The position numbers and the translations under genes are program-made. This document shows positions 36,199-47,879 of a DNA stretch of 64,000 nt, in pieces. The notes under the pieces were generated by a model that did not search any database, was not told the origin of the DNA, and saw nothing but the letters and a program-made list of their open reading frames with translations. The stretch comes from Cichorium intybus (lineage: Eukaryota; Streptophyta; Magnoliopsida; Asterales; Asteraceae), in NCBI GenBank assembly GCA_023525715.1, contig CM042013.1, positions 78,739,494 through 78,803,493 on the forward strand, in the 5' to 3' direction. How positions within the stretch are numbered: the first letter of the stretch is position 1; each line of letters begins with the position of its first letter.

Positions 36199-36658
36199 AA
36201 TATACCAAAGTAAAGGTATATTAATTAGAAACTTAATAAGGATAAAGGACCAAAGTGAAATATCCACAAGGGAGGGGATAAGAATGAGGAGCACTATAAA
36301 TACACCCTAGATCTGAGTTGTAGGTGCTGCCAAAACCCTAATTTTCGTCACCCACCTCCCACCCCTCGGTATACGGCCGATTTCTTTCAAAACCCTAAGT
36401 ATTACGTGCTAAAACTTCAAGCAAAGGTATATACTACATCAACGGGTGCTGGATCGTTGTCTTGGGTGCGATTACATTAGAGGAGTTCTACTTTGGGCTC
36501 TCGTCATCCTAACAAAATCAGATCTGAGATTTAAAAGGTATGTCTTGAACCCTCTTGATTTTACAGTTACAAAAGTGTGCATGATTCTGTGATCCTGGTT
36601 GAATACGATTTTGATTTCTGTTTCCGCTGCGTTGTTTTTATGCTATCGTATTCCAACA
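36199..36658 (+). repeat. 3' LTR of element B, right part
   Basis: Resumes the B LTR after C. Its first 7 bp (AATATAC) are the duplicated target. It ends CGTATTCCAACA, followed by the B target duplication ATTCT at 36659-36663 and then by A internal sequence. Confidence 0.95.
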
Positions 36659-36663
36659 ATTCT

Positions 36664-38666
36664 TACTCCCACTGTTTCCTTAGAATATGAGTTCTTTCCA
36701 AAAGAACTCTTCTTTCACAGTTACAGTCGGGATAGCCAATGATACGACACTGCTGATCAGATACAGGCTAGTCATGAGGTTCGGACGAACACAACATGAC
36801 CCTGGACTTTCTATGTACAAGTGGATGATCCCAGCTTTACATTTCAGATAGTGTCTGTATAACCTACTTAGTCTAAGATGTGGTCGGAGTATGGTTTCTA
36901 TAGTCTGACGGGTTGAATATTCAATTTATCGAAAAACTAATTGGAAAATGTATCTTATACATCGAGGATCGAACTATTTCGACCAATGCTCCATCATCTT
37001 CCCTAAGACACATTACAACCATTAATGTTTTTGGAAGAGGATAAACTGTGAAACATTTTCTCAATCTATGTTGTCACTCAGGTTCAGTTGATCTTATACT
37101 TCCTTTGAAATCCTCGAATACTTCAAGGTTTCAATCAATCACTTATTCTGATAAGCGAAGCCATATTTGTCACACTAATTGGCAAATATCATGAAGTGTA
37201 ACTAATTGTGTTGTGTTCGAATACACAGTAAGTTTTTTGTCTGTCGCTCAAAAAATCTTGATGTCTTTTACATCTCTATGTAAATTTATGACTTTGTTAA
37301 TATTGTTCAAGATTTGCAATCATCACCTGACTCTAAGTCAACTGATTCCAAAATCCTATCCACTGGATCCTTGGGTGATTCATTTCTTGCCACAAAAGAT
37401 TTTATTAAGAACTCAATTCATCATATGACTTTAAGTCAAATGATTTCAAAGTCTTGTCCAACTAGACCTTTGGTCGAATTGATCCTTATAAAATTACTTT
37501 AACAATCATAGAATACACAATTCATGAATCCAAACACTTTGGATGTATCAACATTCAAGTTATTACCATTTATGAAATTAACATACTCATACAACATTTC
37601 AAAGATAATTTAAATAAATATGTATTAAAAGAAAATCAATATTTTATAAAACCAAAATATCCTCGAACAATGTACTATATGACAGGTAATGTTGCATGCA
37701 TCTAATAAGCTAATAACAAGGTCATCGTATCTAACTAAACTCCAAAACTGCATGAGCTTCAGATCCAATCGGAATGTGCTCCTTTGCAACAAAGTCCTGC
37801 ATCCTAGCTAGTCCATGCATACAGAGCAAATGTGATAAACACATCCTGTATCAAGGAATTAAGGATCAGGAGTTCTGAGTTTTAAGATATTCCTGAGTTG
37901 CCAAACCTTTCGGCTTTGGAGCATTCTTCCAATCTTTCTGTGATTGTGTCCCACCCTATGGATTCCCAGTTTGTGACATCGAAGAACCGGTCCAGACGAT
38001 CTGTATCATTTCTTGATGTGCCTTATTACTGGACTCAATCCCGAAGCAGCCAAATCAATGGAACTATGCTTCTCCATGAATGACTCAAACATTGTCAACA
38101 TTGAATGCATTCCCATGTTAGTCTTACTCTGGTTTCCCTTCCTATACATCAGGATGAACATATCAGCGAGTCAAGCTAATGCTTAACTCCCGATCAAAGG
38201 GTGACCAAACTTATACAGTTCACCTATGTGTCTCTCAATCTAGAGAACATGTGAACTGGTGCTACTTCCTGCACACTTCAAGCTTTTTGAAGATCTTAGT
38301 TCGTCATTTGTCAACCGGTTGTCGGAACCTTTCCTCGACCAGTTGTGCTAACTTATCTGACCCTAGGAATTCTAAATCCCTGCGGAACTTGGGGTCAATG
38401 ATCAATAGCATGAGGCAACGAACTTTCTTTGACTTAATGGTCAAGGGGTCATGCTCATCACAAGCTACTGTGTGATGACATGCTTGGGGAGTGGACACTA
38501 AATAAGATATGGCTTGCCAGCAAAACTAAGAACCATTCTCTATTTGTGAAGCCATACCACATAGTTCAGGCCACTCAGCCTTACCATATGTAATAGGTGC
38601 TTTCTGAAACTCTCATAAATAGGTGAAGGAGGAGAAGGAGGAGAATAGACACTATCTTTAGACATT
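36664..38666 (-). pseudogene. Element A gag relic and following internal sequence
   Basis: On the minus strand an ATG at 38665 opens MSKDSVYSPPSPPSPIYESF, followed by LSGLNYVVWLHK, which matches the LNGTNYNDWI block of the C gag. A stop follows within about 40 codons and more later. From about 37900 down to 36664 no frame is recognisable. The gag start lies where C and B also have theirs, after the shared leader. Confidence 0.6.
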
Positions 38667-40023
38667 TATAAAATTTGAATTAGTTAGTTTAATTTTAATC
38701 CTTTTAAATAATTACCCAATTTATTATTTAACAAGGCTAGGATCCAAAATACCCCAACTATGGTGTGAAGAGGGATGCCGTAATCACAACATAATGGTTA
38801 TTAAGGTAGATAAACACTTATCAATTTCATCTTATGAAATTCCTAGATCTGTTGAGATTCATTGAACTGTTCAATAGCATGTTTAATATCAGATATGCTC
38901 CACTGTTTGTGACTGGATGCCGACGATCACAAACTAGATGTGAATAACCATGCAAATTAGCTTGGTAACCTCAATGTCATTTATCATCTCTAATTGATGT
39001 GCCGGTTAACCACACGCGCTCCATCAACAATGATAAATCATGAGAAACCCATTACCACTCTTCATGAACCCCTATTAGTGTGCCGGTAAACCACACACGC
39101 TCCACTAATGTTTCATAAAGTGTAATGTGCAATTTCATAGGTTAGCATCTTCTCACATTTTTCCTAAAGTAACTAGATTTGGGATTTTATAAAGTTGTTC
39201 TAGTACTTTCATTAATAACATTATACTTTTAATGAGATTAAGTTGTCCTATCAAACCCGTTTGGCTAACGACCCTCCACTGATCAAGAGAGCGGTGGATG
39301 AGAGTGGACACCCATTCAACCGCCATTTTATAGGCAGTTTCCTTATACCCTCTTTATAGACCAGCTTCTTGAATGAGGCCTACTATTGATTTGACTGACC
39401 AATTATCTTATACATATAATATTAACTTTTAATTATAATATATATAAGATGTATTTTAAACCTTTTAAAATATTCCTGGTTTATCTTTTATTTTTTTTTT
39501 GAAATTTAAACTATTAAATTTAAAATTAAATTAAACATTTAAATGATTTAATTCATCTTTTAATTAATTAATTAATTAAATTAATTAAATCCTAATATTT
39601 TAGACTTTTAAAATATTCCTAGTTTTATCTTTTAATTTTCGAAATTTAAAACTATTAAATTTAAAATTAAATTAAACCATTAATTATCTTTTAATTAAAC
39701 AATTAATTAAATTAATTAAATTAAGATAGGTATCACAAATTAATCAAATTAATTTAAACCTATCTTAAACCCCTAATTTTCGAAATTAACAAATAATGGA
39801 TTTAAGGTTATCCATTTAAATAATTAAAGTTGCCAAAAATAGAAAGCATTCTAAAACCCTAATGTCAAACTCGCAAAATAAGGAGGGGAGGGGCTAGGGT
39901 TTTCAAAACCCTAACCCTAAATTGATTTCAGCCAAATTAGGGTTTATAAGCTTTAAACCCCAATTTTTAGGAAAACAGTTATAGCAATTCAACAAGAAAA
40001 CAACCAAAATGCTCTGATACCAC
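38667..40023 (-). other. Element A primer-binding site and leader
   Basis: Minus-strand leader: primer site (GCTCTGATACCA on the plus strand, 40011-40022), AT-rich middle and the two inverted copies of the conserved TGTGGTTTACCGGCACA block (about 39000-39025 and 39070-39105). Telomere-like AAACCCTAA runs occur at 39855-39925. Confidence 0.7.
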
Positions 40024-40804
40024 TGAAAGGTTTTCTGCAAATCTATGAACTAAAACCCTAAGTTCACATACAACCTAGATTGGATCTATGTTTTCTAACT
40101 TTGAACATATAATAATTCCTAAAGGCCAAACAAAAATTATTAAAAGAAATAATAAAGAAAAACTAACCTTTTAGTTGTTTCTTGCAAGCTAAGCAACGAA
40201 AATGCCTTGCTTCAAATGGAGTCACACCCAGAAGCTAGGGAACTCGAAAAACCAGAGAGAGGGAGAAAAACCCTTAAAATTTCGTGGTCCTTATGGGGTA
40301 ATGGGGCTCCCTATTTATAGCCTCAAGGGTTTAACATATACGCCTTACAGATAAGCCTTATTCGAATTCAAACCAGATAAACCTTTTATCTATAAATTCA
40401 AACCCTTATTTATGTATATATATAATTCGAAAATTATGGATATAAATATCCTAATTTTTGTTCTCCATATATATACTATAATTATCTATTGCTCAACTAT
40501 TGAACAATTACAAATCAGCCCCTACACCTTTAATTAATTCAATTAATCACCAAATTAATTCCAATTAATTCCAGATTAATTTATAATTAATTAATATAGT
40601 TTCTAATTAATATATTATCACCATAATATATTAATAAACTATTTATTTTATTCTATTGATTTATTAATCATATAATAAATCAACCTTTCTCTCTCCCGGT
40701 TTTTCTGTTCAACCTCTAGCTTTGAGGGCAACCCAAATGGACTTTGCTACTATCAATTAGGTAAATACAAATTATTAGTCAAGGCTTAGACACCTAATCC
40801 AACA
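40024..40804 (-). repeat. 5' LTR of element A (781 bp)
   Basis: On the minus strand begins TGTTGGATTAGGTGTCTAAG at 40804 and ends GAAAACCTTTCA at 40024. The promoter-like 'ctatttatag' (plus strand 40311-40320) is the complement of a TATA box for minus-strand transcription. Confidence 0.92.
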
Positions 40805-40809
40805 ATTAC

Positions 40810-41840
40810 AAGTACAACTAATAATATTAAACTGTCACAAAGTACAATCCTACAGCTGTCATAAATAATCCAAGTCTTGAACTTCCTGATCTTCACCCGC
40901 TGTGTACTTTCATTGCTGAACGGATCAGTACTAGAGATTTCTGATCCATAATTGCTGAACCGGCACAATGTTTTCTGAACTGTAATTTCCGAACTGTGAA
41001 ATTCAGCACTGTGACTTTCGGATCCTCAAGTTTTGGTTCAGAACAGCCTGGTTCGAAAGTCGCCTTCGGAAGTGAACTACTGGACTGCCTTCGGTACTGC
41101 TGGATTCCGGAATGTGGTTTGAAACCTAAGCTTCTGGACAGCCTCGATGGTGACTTCAGAGTATGCATTACGGTACTTGACTAATTCGGAACCTGCTGCA
41201 CTTCAGAATTCACCTTCGGAACCTAAGTTCTGAACAGACTTCGGGACAGCTCCATTTCGGTAATCCACATTTTCGGAACAACCATGCATTACGGTACCCT
41301 TGACTTTCGATTTCGGTAAGCCTCCATGATTTTGGTGTTGACTTCCGAACTTGTAGTTTCAGATCAGGTTACTTTCGAATATTCATTTTCTGATTTATTC
41401 AGCAGTTAGTGATTTTCTGACTTGTTAATTTTTGATCCAAACTTGGATTATCCAAGTTTGATCCTCAACTGCTGAAAGTTCCTAAGTCCAATTATACAAG
41501 TACTGGAAATTCCTCAATCACTCAACATAGGTCTAGTAGAAATAACTGGTTACCGGGTCCATACAAGCTTTACAATTAAGCAATTTTGTAACAACTCTAA
41601 AGCGTCATAAAAACAACGCTTAAAACTAAAATAAATACAAAAACAGTTGGCGACGACTTAAAACGACACTAAAAAACTGCACTATTTTAATTATAATATA
41701 AACAATGTTTTGATCAAGAATGCGTTATAAAAATTAAAACAAGCACTTAACAATCTTTATTCATATGTTTCCATACCATTAAAATGCTTTAATAATACAA
41801 ACATAAAATATACATTATAGTTTATTAGTGTAATTTTCAT
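40810..41840. other. No gene recognised; TTCGGA-rich degenerate repeat
   Basis: 40960-41400 has many irregular TTCGGA/TTCCGAA words with about 20-40 bp spacing, giving a coarse repetitive look on both strands. Open frames of 60-90 codons here overlap on opposite strands and have no recognisable domain. 41400-41840 is plain AT-rich sequence. Confidence 0.4.
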
Positions 41841-42979
41841 GCCAAAATTAAACTAATAAAAAGTACAATCGGATCAAAACCATTGGGGAAATAACAATAA
41901 TATTTTTGTCCAAGTAACCAGTTTTCTTTTACTTAAAAAACCATGAACAATAATGTACATAAATCATACATATGATTTGCCCGCGAACATATACAATTCA
42001 TATCTCTTTATTTTCACAAATCGGATTATAATATGTGCATGAATTTTAAACAAGTGGCTCGGACACTACAGTTGGGTTTTGATAACAATAATAACAACAT
42101 ACAGTTAGAAACAGAAGCAATATATAAGCAAAATCAAAACCCAAAGTTGGATTGAAGGTTAATAAGTCATATAACAAAACTTAAACCGAATATGAAGATT
42201 ATGATTTATACCTTTCTTGATCTTTAAGTAGATGGATAAACTTGGGTACAAATTAGCACTTCTCTAGTGGAATCACACCCCATATAAAAGATTAAAGGAC
42301 TCTAAGAAGCACCATCCAAAGCATGAGCAATACTCCACGATTTCTTAGCTCACAATAATCTCTAACTTGTAAGACCCTATTCCCGGAATGATCTAGGTTT
42401 GCTTTTAAAAGAAATCGAGTTTGGGAAAATGGGAGATAACACTGCTATCTTTGGAGATAGCGACACTATCTTGTGAGACGTGGGTTCCTACGATCATGGA
42501 TATATCGATGCTATCTTAATAGATAGCGCCACTATCTGGATATGTTTGCACAAAGCCCTAGATATCGTGGGTTGGGTCGTATTTAAGGGCTCTAAACCCT
42601 AGGTAGCCGTCATTCCTTCTCCTTCAACCTCCAGAAACGTCTCTAACCTAAGCTTAGCCTCTATTGGTTATTTGTGGCTCCATAACTCATTTTAGAAGGT
42701 TTCTTGAAGAAGAAGAGGTTGTGTGGTAGTGCATGGTGGTCTCCTTCAAGGTTGGTGCATCAAGAACTTCATTTTTGGACCATTGTGAGTAGAAAGTTGC
42801 TTCCTTTTTGTACTTCTTTGGTTGTTCTAGTGTTTATGGAGACTTTGTATGGATTTTTGGTCCCTTGTTGCTTGATCCTTGGGGTGTTGTGGAAAAAGGT
42901 CAAACCTTTATGTCCTTAGATGCATACCTTGAGTTTTTGAATAAGTTTGGGAGTGAGTCAAGATCTCTTAAGGGATTTG
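41841..42979 (+). repeat. Segmental duplication copy 1, with LTR start and empty hAT site
   Basis: This segment is repeated at about 44270-45943 with a few percent divergence. At 42368 the sequence TGTAAGACCCTATTCCCGG looks like a Gypsy-type LTR start. A TATA-like 'tatttaaggg' at 42581 follows. The site CTAACTTG at 42362-42369 is unoccupied here but holds a 524-bp insertion in copy 2. Several palindromic 'gatagcg.cactatct' motifs lie at 42440-42540. Confidence 0.75.
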
Positions 42980-44265
42980 TGTCACACCCCAAAACCACAA
43001 TGATGGAATCGTCTGAGGGTGGAACGGAACATAGTATCACAACCATTGCATACATTGAAAGATAAGTAGATAAACAACCATCATACATTATAATTGGAAA
43101 GTTACATTGTTCAAATGTTATTGTTTCAACCCAATTATAGTATGGTAACAAAATAAGCAAAAGAGACGTCTTCGCGTCCTATCCCAAAAGATTAGTCGTA
43201 CTTGACTAATTGTTACATAAGAATACAAGTAATTTTACAAATTTCAACGTTACGTTGGTGAGTTCATAAGATTTTGTAGTGAGAAACTCAGTATTTCCTT
43301 AATAAAACCTGTACCGTATGTGCCAAGAAAAATAATATTTTCTTTAACGTCATTGTAGTTTTAAATCCATAAAACCCTTATGTAAGTAAAACCATACTTA
43401 TTTGTGTATTGAGAAAATGTAGTTTTAATTCCATAAAACCCATATGTATAAGTAAAATAGTATTATATTTTTATCTTGATAAAATGTAGTTTTAATTCCA
43501 TAAAACCCGTATGTATAAGTAAAACCGTACTTATATTTGTATCTTGATAAAATGTAGTTTTAATTCCATAAAACCCGTATGTATACGTAAAACCATACTT
43601 ATATCTTGAAGATGTTTTTCCCCAAACCAAGGATATTCGTTGTTGTTCATGTGAGTTATTATAAACTCGCTATGACCTGATGGCCTGACACGACGCTCTT
43701 CAGATGTCGCAGTGTTAAGACATTTGTCACCATTGACCCGTCGGTCGTAGGTGTAGCTAACAACCATAGGTGGGGATTGTCAATCTCATATAGATCTATA
43801 TACAACTATCTCGCTCATCAATGATTAAGGTTATAATCCAGGACTTATTGTGTACTTCTTTTAGTACGGTGAAGAAATGTCTCACATAACTACCCAACGT
43901 AATGTTTTATCCTAGTTCGTACTGAAATGAAATCCTTTGTATTTGTAATTATCAAAATATACTCATGATAATTATAGCATAAAACCTTGCTTGTAAATGT
44001 ATTGAAAACTCCTTTGTATTTGTAATTATCAAAATGTCCATGATAATTATAGTATGTAATAATTAGATATTTATATAATTATCTTCCGTATTTCTGTCGT
44101 ATCTTTGTCGTTTGTTCCATAAATTATACTCATTGTAATTGATATAAATGTTTTCGTCATGTTAATGTATTCATGCCTAAAATATGTTAAGTAGTTGAAA
44201 TGAGTAATCCTTACATCTAAGGCACTAAATATAACTAACAAGATAAATTAACAATTTATCAAACA
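42980..44265 (-). repeat. Probable Gypsy-type LTR fragment
   Basis: Begins TGTCACACCCCAAAACC at 42980, which on the minus strand is the typical GGGGTGTGACA end of Gypsy LTRs in plants. It abruptly ends the similarity of duplication copy 1. The opposite end could not be located. It contains the tandem array at 43355-43605. No coding sequence. Confidence 0.45.
43355..43605. repeat. About 66-bp tandem repeat, 4 copies
   Basis: Units carry TGTAGTTTTAATTCCATAAA, then 'acccgtatgtataagtaaaa' and 'cttatatttgtatcttgat', at about 43355, 43417, 43483 and 43550, with small substitutions and length changes. Confidence 0.85.
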
Positions 44266-44269
44266 CATC

Positions 44270-45943
44270 ATGGCAAAATTAAACTAATAAAATGTACAAT
44301 CGGATCAAAACCATTGGGGAAATAACAATCATATTTTTGTCCAAGTAACCTGTTTTCTTTTACTTAAACAGCCATGAACAATAATATACATAAATCATAC
44401 ATATGATTTACCAGAAAATATATGCAATTTGTATCTCATTATTTTCACAAATCAGATTATAATATGTGCATGAATTTTAAACAAGTGGCTTCGACACTAC
44501 GGTTGGGTTTTGATAACAATAATAACAACATACAATTAGAAACATAAGAAATATATAAGCAAAATCAAAACCCAAAGTTGGATCAAAGGTTAATAAGTCA
44601 TGTGACAAAACTTATGCCTAATATGAAGATTACGATTTATACATTTCTTGATCTTTAAGTAGATGGATAAACTTGGGTACAAATTAGCACCTCTCTAGTG
44701 GAATCACACCCTAAATAAAAGATTAAAGGACTCCAAGAAGCACCATCCAAAGCATGAGCAATACTCCATGATTTCTTAGCTCACAGTAACCTCTAACTTT
44801 TAGGGATGAGGAAAACCGAACCATAAAACCGAAAACCCGACAAAAACCGAGAAAACCGAAACCGAAATCGAAAAACCGACGGAGTGGGTTTGAGTTTTTG
44901 AAAAAACCGACTTATACGGGTCGGTTCAGTTTTGAACCCACAAACCCACAGTCTTAAACCCACAAACCCATATGGGTTTAAACCCACAAACCCACGGTTT
45001 TACACGCATGGTTTCAACAGGTTTGAACCCACAACGCCATTTATACTTAATAGAAACGTACTTCCAGTGGGTTTAAACCTACAAATATATGATTTTAAAC
45101 CCGTGGTTTTAGTGTGTTTGAATCCACAACCCCGTTTATACTTTATAGCAACATACTTTCAATGGCTTTAAACCCACAAACCCGTGGTTTCAAATCTAAA
45201 AAGCCAAAAAATCATGAACCCACAAACCTACGGGTTTAAACCGAAAACCCACAAACCTAAACCGAAAACCGAAAAAACCGACCCATATGGGTTTTAAAAC
45301 CTAAAATCCCCATGCTCATCCCTACTAACTTGTAAGACCTTATTCCCAGAATGATCTAGGTTTGCTTTTAAAAGAAATGGAGTTTGAGAAAATGGGAGAT
45401 AGCGCCGCTATATTTGGAAATAGTGACACTATCTTGTGAGACGTGGGTTCCCATGATCATGGATATATCGACGCTATCTTAAGAGACAGCGCCGCTATCT
45501 GGCATTGTTTGCACAAAGCCCTAGATATTGTGGTTTGGGTCGTATTTAAGGGCTCTAAACCCTAGGTAGCTGTCATTCCTTCTCCTTCAACCTCTAGAAA
45601 CATCTCTAACCTAACCCTAGCCTCTTTTGGATATTTTTGGCTCTATAACTCATTTTAGAAGGTTTCTTGAAGAAGAAGAGGTTGTGTGGTGATGCATGGT
45701 GGTCTCCTTCAAGGTTGGTGCATCAAGAGCTTCATTTCTAGACTATTGTTAGTAGAAAGTCCTTCCTTTTTGTACGTCTTTGGTTTTTCTAGTGTTTATG
45801 GAGACTTTGTATAAATTCTTGGTCCCTTGTTGCTTGATCCTTGGTGTATGGTAGAAAAATATCAAACCTTTATATCCTTAGATGCATCCCTTGAGCTTTT
45901 GAATCAGTTTAGAAGTGAGTCAAGCTCTCTTAAAGGATTTGCT
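44270..45943 (+). repeat. Segmental duplication copy 2, carrying a 524-bp insertion
   Basis: Same order of landmarks as 41841-42979: 'caatcggatcaaaaccattg', 'ggctctaaaccctaggtag', 'tttcttgaagaagaagaggt'. The copy is interrupted by the hAT-like element at 44801-45324. The LTR-like start is at 45331. Similarity to copy 1 stops near 45943, at 'aggatttg', exactly where copy 1 meets the next LTR fragment. Confidence 0.75.
44793..45332. mobile_element. Non-autonomous hAT-like element, 524 bp
   Basis: The element at 44801-45324 has terminal inverted repeats TAGGGATGAG and CTCATCCCTA. The flanking 8 bp are CTAACTTT (44793-44800) and CTAACTTG (45325-45332); the paralogous empty site at 42362-42369 reads CTAACTTG, so the left copy has mutated once. 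An 8-bp duplication and TAGGGATG termini fit the hAT superfamily. The interior is a repetitive 'aaacccacaaaccc' / 'aaaaccgaaa' sequence with no transposase. Confidence 0.88.
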
Positions 45944-47015
45944 TGATGATTATGGTTAGTTTCATACTTTTGGACTTAGATTCTAAGATTTGGACATGCA
46001 TGACCATAAAGGTGGTGACTTTGTGGGTCAATGGTCGTTTTGGTTAAGTTCTGGATGGACTTGACCACCTGATAGAATGGATTAAGAGCTTAACGAAGTT
46101 TTGGGACTGTTCGTAGTTAGTGCCGTTATCTTAAGGAGATAGCGATGCCCACCGTGATAGCGACGCTATCTTGAGGAGATAGCGGTGCCATCTGGCGTTG
46201 ACTTTGACCATTGACTTTGACTGGTTGACTTTTGGGTCAACTAGGATGGATTAGAGATTTGGATCGTAGGACCGATTTTAGATATTTCAGATTATTGATT
46301 TATGACTTGTGATAAGTTAGGAGTTCGTGCTGCTTAGCGCGTGAGGATATTTGAAGATTGTAGCTTGAGGTTGTGGATCGTGTGAGTTTTTTTCACTATA
46401 CTATGGGGTGATGTTACATGCGTAGATAGGCTTACTTAACTATGTATAGTATTGTGTGGGCGTGCCTTACGTTGTTTGACTGTATGTTGGTAGTAGGAAC
46501 CCTAAGGGTTAGACAGTATGTTTAGGCTTCTGTGTTTGTATGTGTTATTCGTTGGATTCATTCTAGCAACTGAAGAATGATGGCGGATCAAGGCAAGCTT
46601 GAGAGCCAGACGGATCGAGGCAAGCTCGAGAGTCCAAAGAATGATTTGATCAACAGCGGATCGGGGCAAGCCCGATAGCCAGGTCGTTCGGGGCAAGCCC
46701 GGAGACCCCTGTGAATGTGCTTTATGTGATGGATGGTGAGGTATTTTGGGAAACTCACTAAGCTTTGTGCTTACTCTTTCACACTATATGTTTTTAGGTA
46801 TTTGCTAGCTTGAGCTTGGAGCACGACACGACTGTATCGCATATGAGATTTTCGTACTCAAGTCTTTCGCTGGATAATGTTGGAAACTGCTTTGATAAAC
46901 CCACTTTTATTTAATTTAATTACCATAATTGGATCCGATGGTTTTATTTCCACCTCATTTCATGTATATGAACCGCTTTAAAAAACGATTTTTACAAAAT
47001 TTGGGACGTTAGATA
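45944..47015 (+). repeat. Rest of Gypsy-type LTR, with GCAAGC repeats
   Basis: 46575-46710 has an imperfect tandem of 'cggatcggggcaagcccga' units (4 copies). 46747 onward (ACTCACTAAGCTTTGTGCTT) and the end AATTTGGGACGTTAG at about 46999-47013 are typical of the 3' part of plant Gypsy LTRs. The true terminal CA is not seen: sequence changes to GATAACTG. Repeats of the 'gatagcg' palindrome occur at 46138-46190. Confidence 0.5.
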
Positions 47016-47141
47016 ACTGTGACCAACCAAGCCTCGGTATTTGCAACTTGAGAGGAAGAAGAAAGCACTAAGGCAGAGAGAGATAGAGAGAGAAAGAGTG
47101 AGTGAGTGAGAGAGAAAGATCTTGAGGGTGGAGGATGGAAG

Positions 47142-47280
<139 letters not shown>

Positions 47281-47524
47281 CCAAAATGGAAATTTAGTCC
47301 CCCACTTTGCATATTTACATCTCATACAATACATATGAGTTGTAGTTTTCATGCTTTAGCCCCCAATAGTGCATATATAATGGTGAATCATTCTCGTGGG
47401 GTTACAACTCTCACCCATTCAAGAGATTCCGACCCCGGAATCATTCAAATATCTTTAGATATTTAGCCCTGAATTCGTCTTTAGATTTCCACGTCATGTC
47501 CGCCCCCTTGTGAAATTAGAATTG

Positions 47525-47870
47525 AACTTTGACAAGTCCAATCTTTTGTTTCATAGCCTGGTCTCTTTTTGGTCTAGGATCTTTTCTGTTTGTTCCTGAT
47601 ACATTATTCTTTCATCTAATTCAACATCTCCCAAAGGCACCTTTTGTAACTTATCGAATAAAGTCTTCCATAAGTTCGACACATGGAACACGTTATGAGC
47701 ACCTTGCAATTCATCCGGAAGATCGAGACGGTACGTAACCGCTCCCACCCTTTTTAACACTCAAAAAGGACCCACGAATCTGGGACTTAACTTTCCCATA
47801 TTTCCAGATCAAATTATGCCCTTCTAGGGAGAAACCTTTCACCCAACATCATGTTGGGCTACGTCCACTA
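47525..47870 (-). pseudogene. Ty3-Gypsy polyprotein fragment (integrase C-terminus)
   Basis: On the minus strand about 47760-47551 reads LKRVGAVTYRLDLPDELQGA then HNVFHVSNL, followed by VPLGDVELDE and QEQTEKILDQK. This is the conserved module after the integrase core in plant Gypsy elements. The preceding part (47870-47760) shows more of the module (GKLSPRF-like) in shifted frames. The fragment ends at a TAG after ETRL, before the rest of the tail. No other pol domains are nearby, so it is an isolated remnant. Confidence 0.82.
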
Positions 47871-47879
47871 TGTGAACTG

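Larger units (their letters stand above)
28411..36205 (+). mobile_element. Element C: youngest Copia-type LTR retrotransposon, 7781 bp
   Basis: C occupies 28418-36198 within the 3' LTR of B. It is flanked by AATATAC at 28411-28417 and 36199-36205; the intact 5' LTR of B has this sequence once, so it is a target duplication, of 7 rather than the usual 5 bp. It has two LTRs of 775 bp, a primer-binding site (TGGTATCATAGCC from 29194, one base off the A and B version), a leader, gag, pol in the order protease-integrase-RT-RNase H (Copia order) and a purine tract AAGTGGGAGAC at 35413-35423. Three in-frame stops and one frameshift make it non-functional now. A and C have related LTR starts (TGTTGGATTAGGTGTCTAA). 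Confidence 0.95.
21559..36663 (+). mobile_element. Element B: Copia-type LTR retrotransposon inserted into A
   Basis: B spans 21564-36658 on the plus strand, flanked by ATTCT at 21559-21563 and 36659-36663. Its own length is about 7.3 kb without C. The 5' LTR is 21564-22205. The 3' LTR is split by C into 28229-28417 and 36199-36658. The tRNA-Met-type primer-binding site TGGTATCAGAGC follows the 5' LTR at 22207-22218, and a purine tract AAGTGGGAGAC precedes the 3' LTR at 28218-28228. The interior carries only gag and pol fragments with many stops, so B is not autonomous, although its two LTRs are almost identical. Confidence 0.93.

Noticed and set aside
40893..41184. Overlapping 91- and 62-codon frames on opposite strands
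   Set aside because: They lie in a TTCGGA-rich degenerate repeat and have no domain.
42980..47013. A single 4-kb Gypsy LTR from TGTCACACC to GGGACGTTAG
   Set aside because: The interval contains duplication copy 2 with its own LTR-like start at 45331, so the two ends probably belong to different units.
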